Shown: positions 57,962 through 64,000 of the stretch, one piece after another
How the letters are laid out: each line of letters begins with the position of its first letter
How positions within the stretch are numbered: the stretch's first letter is position 1
From: Hemibagrus wyckioides
Taxonomy: Eukaryota > Chordata > Actinopteri > Siluriformes > Bagridae
DNA: 64,000 nucleotides
Assembly: GCF_019097595.1 (NCBI RefSeq)
Contig: NC_080714.1
Location: 23,928,259-23,992,258 of the forward strand
Reading direction: 5' to 3'
Position numbers and translations under genes: made by a program
Notes under the pieces: model-generated
What the model saw: only the letters and a program-made list of their open reading frames with translations
What the model was told of the DNA's origin: nothing
Databases searched by the model: none

Positions 57962-60900
57962 CTACAGGTAGCTGGAAGCGATGAAGCCGTGGTCACTGCG
58001 CACTCGGCTCAGATGGATCATGGCTCGGTCATAGGCCACCTGCACGGATTTGCGGATACTCGTCTTTCGGCCCTCCATCAGACGCAGTTTGTCCGCCGTG
58101 TCGTCTACTCCCAGTGGCAGCAGCTTTTCCCGTGGTAACCATTGCCTATAGGGCAACAACACAACCAGTGAGTTTTTTCTCTCTATATAAAATCCTCCAG
58201 ACAAATGAATACACAATGAAATGTATTATTATATATGGTACAGTGGCGGGCCGCGAATTTCACACCTAGTTCTTCACCAAATCGATTTCTTCTCCTCTGT
58301 CAGCCATTGTGAGTTAAAATATTTTATTTAGTTTGTGCGGTTAGCTGCCTTTGACTACTCCGATTATCCAATCAAAGGACGGGAAATTGCTGACGTAATC
58401 GTATGCCTGCTAGATGGCCCCAGTGACGCCAACTCAAAATCTGATTGGTTAATGCCACTTATTTTAAGCTATGGGATTCTGAAGGCCTTAAGGCAGATTT
58501 CTTTCACCCTGGCAACACATGATGTTAGCCACTGGCTGAAATATGATTGGATAAATACACTTTATCATAAATATACACTACTGGAAGCAGCACAACCAAG
58601 AGAAAAGCAATGAAAGGTAAAGAATAGACTATTGGGAATAATTTAATACACATTCATGGAAAAATATATTAAATATATTAAAATGCAGGTCAGTGATTCA
58701 GATCACTGCTGTTTAGGCCAGCAGAGAAGGCCTTGCTGGCCCTGACGGCCCACCACTGATATTGTATATATATTCTGGGCCAGTGGTAACTGTAACAGCC
58801 CTACCATTACCAGGGACACCAAATAATGACTGACAAGTGTTTTTTCTCCCACTGTGGGGATTATTTAAGTATAGATTTAATAATAAATATTCTACTCAAA
58901 TATTTCACTTAAATAAATACTCAAATCCTTGCACTTTTGCATGTGATGCAATAAATGTAAATGTAAGCAAATACTGGTGTGCATTTCTAATACATTTTTG
59001 GTGAAGAGCTACAGCACCATCTGCTGCAAAACTGTGAATTCCTTAAAAAGAGTAAATCAACCCAATATTAAAATATATGATCTGTAAATATTACATTAGT
59101 GGATTCCATTAAAGAAAATGATGACCAGATGAATCTTGTCTCGCAAAGATTTCAAAAGTGTCTGAAACTGACCACATCACTTCACTACTGAGTTTTATGA
59201 ATGAATTATATTACATTAGCACATTGGTCAGAACTAAATAACAATAAATCCTCCAAATGTATTTCTATCTTGCTCTCAGTGACAGGTTTCATCTCTGCTG
59301 CTCATACCAGGTGCGCTTGTTGTCAAAGAAGAGAACAAGGTAGAGTTTGTCTCCAGTCTCCTCCTGCCTCTGCTCTCCCAACCGCAGTACATCTGCAGGT
59401 GGCACAGGGATGGGCACACCATTATGTAACACACCCTCCTCTGGCATCTCCGGATCTATGATCTAGAGCAGGTAAAAAATAAAAGAGCCACAATTAGGCC
59501 AAATGTTGTACATGTGAAACACCACAAGCATGTGTTAGAGCCTAAATTTGGGATGGAACTCAGTGTTGTTCAGTGAAATGCCTACTAGCAAGCAATTTTA
59601 AAAAAAATAAAACTGTCATTATAATTCATTATACACCGATCAGGCATAACATTATGAGCAGTGACAGGTGAAGTGAATAACACTGATGATCTCCTCATCG
59701 TGGCACCTGTTAGTGGGTGGGATATATTAGGCAACAAGTGAACATTTTATCCTCAAAGTTGATGTGTTAGAAGCACTAAAAAAAGAGCAAGCGTAAGGAT
59801 GAGCGAGTTTGACAAGGGCCAAATTGTGATGGCTAGATGACAGGATCAGAGCATCTCCAAAACCGCAGCCATTGTGGGGTGTTCCAAGACTGCAGTGGTC
59901 AGTATCTATCAAAAGTGATCCAAGGAGGGAACAGTGGTGAACCGACGACATGGTCATGGGCGGCCAAGACTCATTGATGGGGAGCACGTGGGGAGCAAAG
60001 GCTGGCCAGACGAGCCACTGTTGCTCAAAAGGCCGTAGAAGTCAATGCTGGTTCTGATAGAAAGGTGCCAGAATACACAGTGCATGACGGGTCAGGGCTG
60101 TTCTGGCAGTAAAAAGGGGGGCCAACACAATATTAGGTAGGTGGTCATAATATTATGCCTGATTAGTGTATTTCACTGTAACATATTTGCCAAGATTTTC
60201 AGAAATCTACTACTGGTGTAAGCTTTTTGTTGTAAAGTGGAGTGGAAATGTACCACATTAAAGCCCACTCATGCTTATTCCTGAAGGAATGTTGACTGAT
60301 CCTGTCCACTACTGCATTGCTTTTCATTTATATCTGCATTCAATATTTTCTAATGTATTTAGTTGATTCTGCTGCTGCTGACTATGGTCCCACCGGCATA
60401 GCCTAAGATGACTGAAAACATTCTAGTCAGGTCTAATTCATTATTCATGAGATAAATTCAATAGGACACAATGGACTTAAAGTAAAGAAAAATCTCTAAT
60501 AAAAAATGACTCTCACTAAGGTTCCCTTCAAAACACTCAGTACTGATACAGTATACAACTGTGGATGAGTAATGACTCAGAAATCACACTCTCTGGTGTC
60601 ACCCAGATGAAGATGGGTTCCTCCGAGTCTGGTTCCTCTCAAGGTTTCTTCCTCGTGTCGTCCCAGGGAAATAATCTTTGCCACTGTCGTCTCTGGCTTG
60701 CTCAAATAAAAATCTAAATCTAAATCCATTTCCAGATTTCTGTAAAGCTTTTTGTTTTGAAATTGTTTTTCCAAAATGTAAACTACAGTGACCCTGACCA
60801 ATAAGGTGAGTAAATAATGGACTGCTTGAGTTAAAGTCTTTTTATACAAGATGTAGTGCATCACATATCCAATACGTCCTCATGTTAATGAACACAGACT

Positions 60901-63900
60901 TATTAGTCCAACAAGCTTTATTTCCTTCAGAATCAGAATAATAGCGGTCTCAACCTAAACATTTCTTTTCCGGAGTCCCTCAGGCCTAGATGCGCACGTC
61001 TAGAGTAGAGTAAATATGACCAAGATAACTGTAGAGCACCATCTCTCACCAGAGCAGGGTAGGACGGATATCCTCTACACTTGGCCCACACAAGGTCCAG
61101 AGGCTCGGGTTCTGCATCACTTTCTATAGACAACATATCCACTGTGACAGAAGAACACAGACAAAACAAAAGATTACCAAAATACACTGGAATTCACATT
61201 TGCATATGGTTGATGTCACTAGGGCTGCAGTTATCGATTATATTAGTAATCGAATATTCTACCGATTATTCCATCGATTAATCGAGTAATCGGATAAGAC
61301 AACAACAACAATAATACCTAAACGTTGTGCAACTTAACTCTGACGTTTCAGTCTAACTACAGCTCAAGCATGACATACTGTCCTCCTGGAAGACTTTGTG
61401 GTTTTTGTAAGAGGCAAATATTAGTGGTCAGGAAGGGAACTTGGAACAAGAACAAGGGTCCATACACATCAAATTTCTTAACACATTTTTCTGTAACATG
61501 AAATTAGAATTATTTGGAGAATAAACCCTCTTAAATGTCTCTCTACACAGTGGTGCGTGTGTGTGTGTGTGTGTGTGTGAGAGAGACAGAGAGAGTGTGA
61601 GTCTATCAAAATGAATGACGCTTAGGCTTTCACAAAACTTCCTAACTAGCCACCATACTGATTTACGCATCATACATTTTTACGGGCCTTAATTTCAACT
61701 AGTAATCATACTGATTTAAGCTAAGTGCAAACATTCATATTGTTTTAAGCTAAGCTTGTGTGTGTGTGAATGAGACGGTGAAGTTAGTTTAATATTTGGA
61801 CATTAGACAGACATTCGGAAGCGGTATTTTAGGGACTGTTGACAAATTTCTGTACAACTGAAATGTGGTACTTGTTACTTACCTGGCTACGTGTTTTCTT
61901 CATAAATATACATATGCCATGTGACCCAAAACTAGTACCAAAATAATCTAATTGGAAACCCCCATGAGGTACACCTCTTGTTATCCCAAAATATGTTTTC
62001 ACCGTTTTTTTATTTGTCGACGGTCCCTAAAATACCGCTTCTGTATGTCTAATGTCCGAATATCAAACTAACTTCACCACGGTTGAGATGTTGAAGTATG
62101 GAACTTGGTACACGATTCAGTCTTACAGTAATCACACTGTACAGAGTTTTCTATCTGTTTTAGTTTGAAATGATCCCAAACTTTGAAAACTTTCTGCCAT
62201 TTTCTTTGGCCTGAATCTTCTCTGTGTGTAGTTACAGTAAATGGACTAAACGAAGCTTTGAGGCAATTAATTTGCCTTGATGATTCTTGGTATTAGAATT
62301 ACTCAAGGAATCGTTTCAGCCCTACTTATGACATCATCTTACCTGGTCCAGTGTAGTCCGAATCTCCATTAACAGACTCTAGGAATGGTACTTTGGACAG
62401 TGCAGGTTTTCCGCGACTTTTTTTTGGTGGCAGTGTACTAAAAACACACAAATTACAAGTTAGAAAATCCCCCAAAAATACAATTGATGTTTGATTTTTC
62501 TAATTATTATGAATAAAATGTCATTGGACAACAGAAAGCACACACCTACAATATATCTGCCATTCATGATCAAATCAAAAAGTTCTTTAAATGAACACAA
62601 CTAAAGCACAGCACTGCGTAGAATGGTTAAAAGTTAAAATTCGTCACTCTGATGAATTCTCCTGAAAGGGTACGACAATATAAACGCTGTATTACGAAGT
62701 CTGGCATGATTTTAGTGTAATAGTCTCTTACATTTCCTTTTTGAGTATGGGCGAGGAGCTGCTGTCAGAGTCTGAGCCACCATCTTTGTGCTTTTTGAAT
62801 CCGTTTGTGAGAGCTGTGAAGACAGAGAACTTCTTTAGAAATGAGTAAGGCCTAAAGAGATAAGCAACTGCCAAAACCACAGACCCCTCTTTTAATCTCT
62901 AACTAAAGTCTCTCACCCTGAAAGCCACAAGCAGTTCAGGCCTACAGTCTTACATGGTTATAAGCCAGTAAGACAATCAATCATTACAACTGTTACAGTT
63001 CTTATTAATTTGCTGCTAGGTTTTATTTATTTATTTATTTGTTCATGTTATAGTTAACATTTGGTACGAGTCTCCAGTGTCGGGACTTTCTGTCAAACAA
63101 GTTTGGGGCACGCTGTTATTGAGAAATAATCAACTTCAGCTTTTAACAGCAGGCTTCTTATTGGTTTAGGTCCAACTTAAAAATCAATACAGCTATTAAA
63201 GTCAAATACTATTATATCCAATTGACTAAATATTTGTATAGCCTTTCTTAGTGCTGCTTTATTTGCTCTAGTATTACTTTGCAAAGTAATTTGAAGGCAG
63301 ACAACAGCCATGTTTCTTGCTTTAATCGGCAGTACAGTGAAAGTACCATAAGGTACAATACCGTAAGTCATTCTGCAATTACTCATTCCTGTATAAATTA
63401 GTCATTACAGAAGTTAGCAGTTATACCGGTTTCTATAGAGCGAGGTGGGGTCTTCTCCCGCTGCTTCTCAGGACTAGTGCCGCGGCTGTGCGCTGTCTGA
63501 TTGACCGGCGTGAGAACAGGTGGAACCGTTGCCTCTGTGGTTAGAGGAGTAGTAGTGGAAGTTGGTGGGGTAGGATGCTGTGGCGTTCTACTCTCGCCGT
63601 TCTGCAGCTGATTGTCGCGATGCAGCTTGGCGCCGTTTTTCGCTTTTCTGAACAGGATGGAGGTGCGGCGACCTACTCCTCCTGAAACGGGCCGTGTAGG
63701 AGATGCAGTGTTTGATACACCATTGAGCAGCTTCCCCTCGCTAGAAGACAACACAGGTGGGGTGTCTCGCACCCTTGCATTTTGAGAGGCCAGGTTGACC
63801 TCCGAATCTGCGTCTGGACTGTCAATACTTGGTTTGATGGGTTCAGGAGGGGACATGGTTTTAGGATCAGTCATTGGCCGGAGAGTAGGGGGATCCAGTG

Positions 63901-63975
63901 GGGTCTCTCCAGGAGGAGGGGATAAGGCCAGACCTGAGGGCTCCAGGGTGGGAGGGGGCGTAGATTTACAATCAT
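57962..63975 (-). CDS. brpf3: BRPF3, C-terminal part with PWWP domain (partial; 6 exons in window)
   Basis: Minus-strand exons in order: 63975-63427, 62813-62732, 62437-62343, 61141-61050, 59462-59308, 58145-57962 (TAG stop 57964-57962). All junctions keep phase; about 385 residues. The first exon has [17 protein letters not shown], a long Pro/Ser/Thr-rich stretch and [19 protein letters not shown], seen in BRPF3. Next come [20 protein letters not shown], then the PWWP domain: [55 protein letters not shown]. The end is [20 protein letters not shown]...SSYL. The SSYL ending separates BRPF3 from BRPF1 (SDSD) and BRD1 (LSDID), as I remember them. BRPF proteins scaffold KAT7/KAT6-ING5-MEAF6 complexes; PWWP binds methylated H3K36. 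The PHD and bromodomain exons lie beyond the right edge. Which teleost copy (a or b) is unknown. Confidence 0.9.
58241..58758. mobile_element. Non-autonomous hAT-like element in brpf3 intron
   Basis: Ends are CAGTGGCGGGCCG (58241) and CGGCCCACCACTG (to 58758), an inverted repeat beginning CAGTGG as in hAT transposons. Flanking 8-mers ATATGGTA (58233-58240) and ATATTGTA (58759-58766) differ by one base, fitting an aged 8-bp target duplication. No transposase remains. Confidence 0.75.
59634..60168 (+). mobile_element. Deleted Tc1-like element keeping the transposase DNA-binding end
   Basis: 535 bp with TA on both sides (59632-59633, 60169-60170). Left end CACCGATCAGGCATAACATT, right end reversed CACTAATCAGGCATAATATT. 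From about 59800 degraded codons of a helix-turn-helix domain can be read ([13 protein letters not shown], then stops), followed by GRPRLI; the catalytic part is deleted. This is the reverse of the other two deleted copies in the window, which keep the C-terminus. Confidence 0.85.
61220..62324. mobile_element. 1.1-kb non-autonomous DNA transposon in brpf3 intron, with internal foldback
   Basis: Left end TAGGGCTGCAGTTATCGATT and right end (reversed) TAGGGCTGAAACGATTCCTT share the first nine bases and further similarity. The left end is followed by several ATCGATTA/TAATCGA motifs. This resembles common fish hAT-type non-autonomous elements. No clear target duplication is seen. Between the ends lies a long inverted repeat (61777-61847 with 62012-62078). 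Confidence 0.6.
61777..62078. repeat. Long inverted repeat (about 70-bp arms, 164-bp loop)
   Basis: Arm 61777-61847 and arm 62012-62078 are reverse complements with a few mismatches and a 4-base difference in length. Shared core: GGTGAAGTTAGTTT, GGACATTAGACA, GAAGCGGTATTTTAGGGAC. The structure lies wholly inside the element at 61220-62324. Confidence 0.9.
62438..62731 (-). other. brpf3 intron with no recognisable element
   Basis: Short intron between the exons ending KKEM/I and beginning TLPPKK. AT-rich and without repeats. Confidence 0.7.
62814..63426 (-). other. brpf3 intron with no recognisable element
   Basis: About 0.6 kb, AT-rich, with a short (TTTA)n at 63023-63040. Nothing else seen. 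Confidence 0.7.
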
Positions 63976-64000
63976 CTAGAAATTAATAGAGGATTTGTTA

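Overview
This is nuclear DNA from a bony fish. Coding sequence is split into short exons with GT/AG borders. Introns and intergenic DNA are AT-rich and full of microsatellites, Tc1-like and hAT-like DNA transposons, SINE-like copies and a LINE tail. The encoded proteins are vertebrate families with fish-like divergence. The species cannot be fixed from the sequence; the SINE and Tc1 types would suit an otophysan such as a catfish or characin, but that is inference. Nothing prokaryotic is present (no operons, CRISPR or insertion sequences), and I see no tRNA or rRNA gene.

Layout: (1) 1-5.3 kb is intergenic, with an undetermined antisense ORF, a LINE 3' end with a pentanucleotide tail and a tRNA-derived SINE. 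(2) 5.4-28.4 kb is trim33 (TIF1-gamma) on the + strand, complete: CpG-rich promoter with CRE/ATF sites, 20 coding exons, a conserved 51-bp alternative exon inside the bromodomain, and a poly(A) signal. (3) 28.4-32.9 kb is intergenic with old repeats, a long TATC/TGTC microsatellite and a possible promoter. (4) 32.9-40.4 kb is slc66a1 (PQLC2) on +, seven coding exons; its last intron is swollen by about 2.5 kb of GT-rich minisatellite. (5) 40.8-44.6 kb is intergenic with no confident gene. (6) 44.7-55.4 kb is nr1h5 (FXR-beta) on +, ten coding exons, with a nearly complete Tc1 transposon in one intron. (7) 56.5-57.9 kb is the convergent 3' border, with a 45-bp-arm hairpin and a TA repeat. (8) 57.96-63.98 kb is the C-terminal part of brpf3 on -, which continues beyond the right edge.

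The genes do not form a pathway. trim33 is a chromatin-reading ubiquitin ligase of TGF-beta/Smad signalling, slc66a1 a lysosomal cationic amino acid exporter, nr1h5 a ligand-activated nuclear receptor and brpf3 a scaffold of a MYST histone acetyltransferase complex. The exon models were built by hand by joining splice sites in phase and comparing with family sequences I remember. Every junction keeps the frame.

I found no undescribed system. The most notable biology is the nr1h5 C-terminus, where activation helix 12 appears eroded and shortened, together with a Leu where bile-acid-binding FXR has Arg; the retained 17-residue bromodomain insertion exon of trim33; and two long foldback structures, one between the convergent genes and one inside a brpf3 intron transposon.
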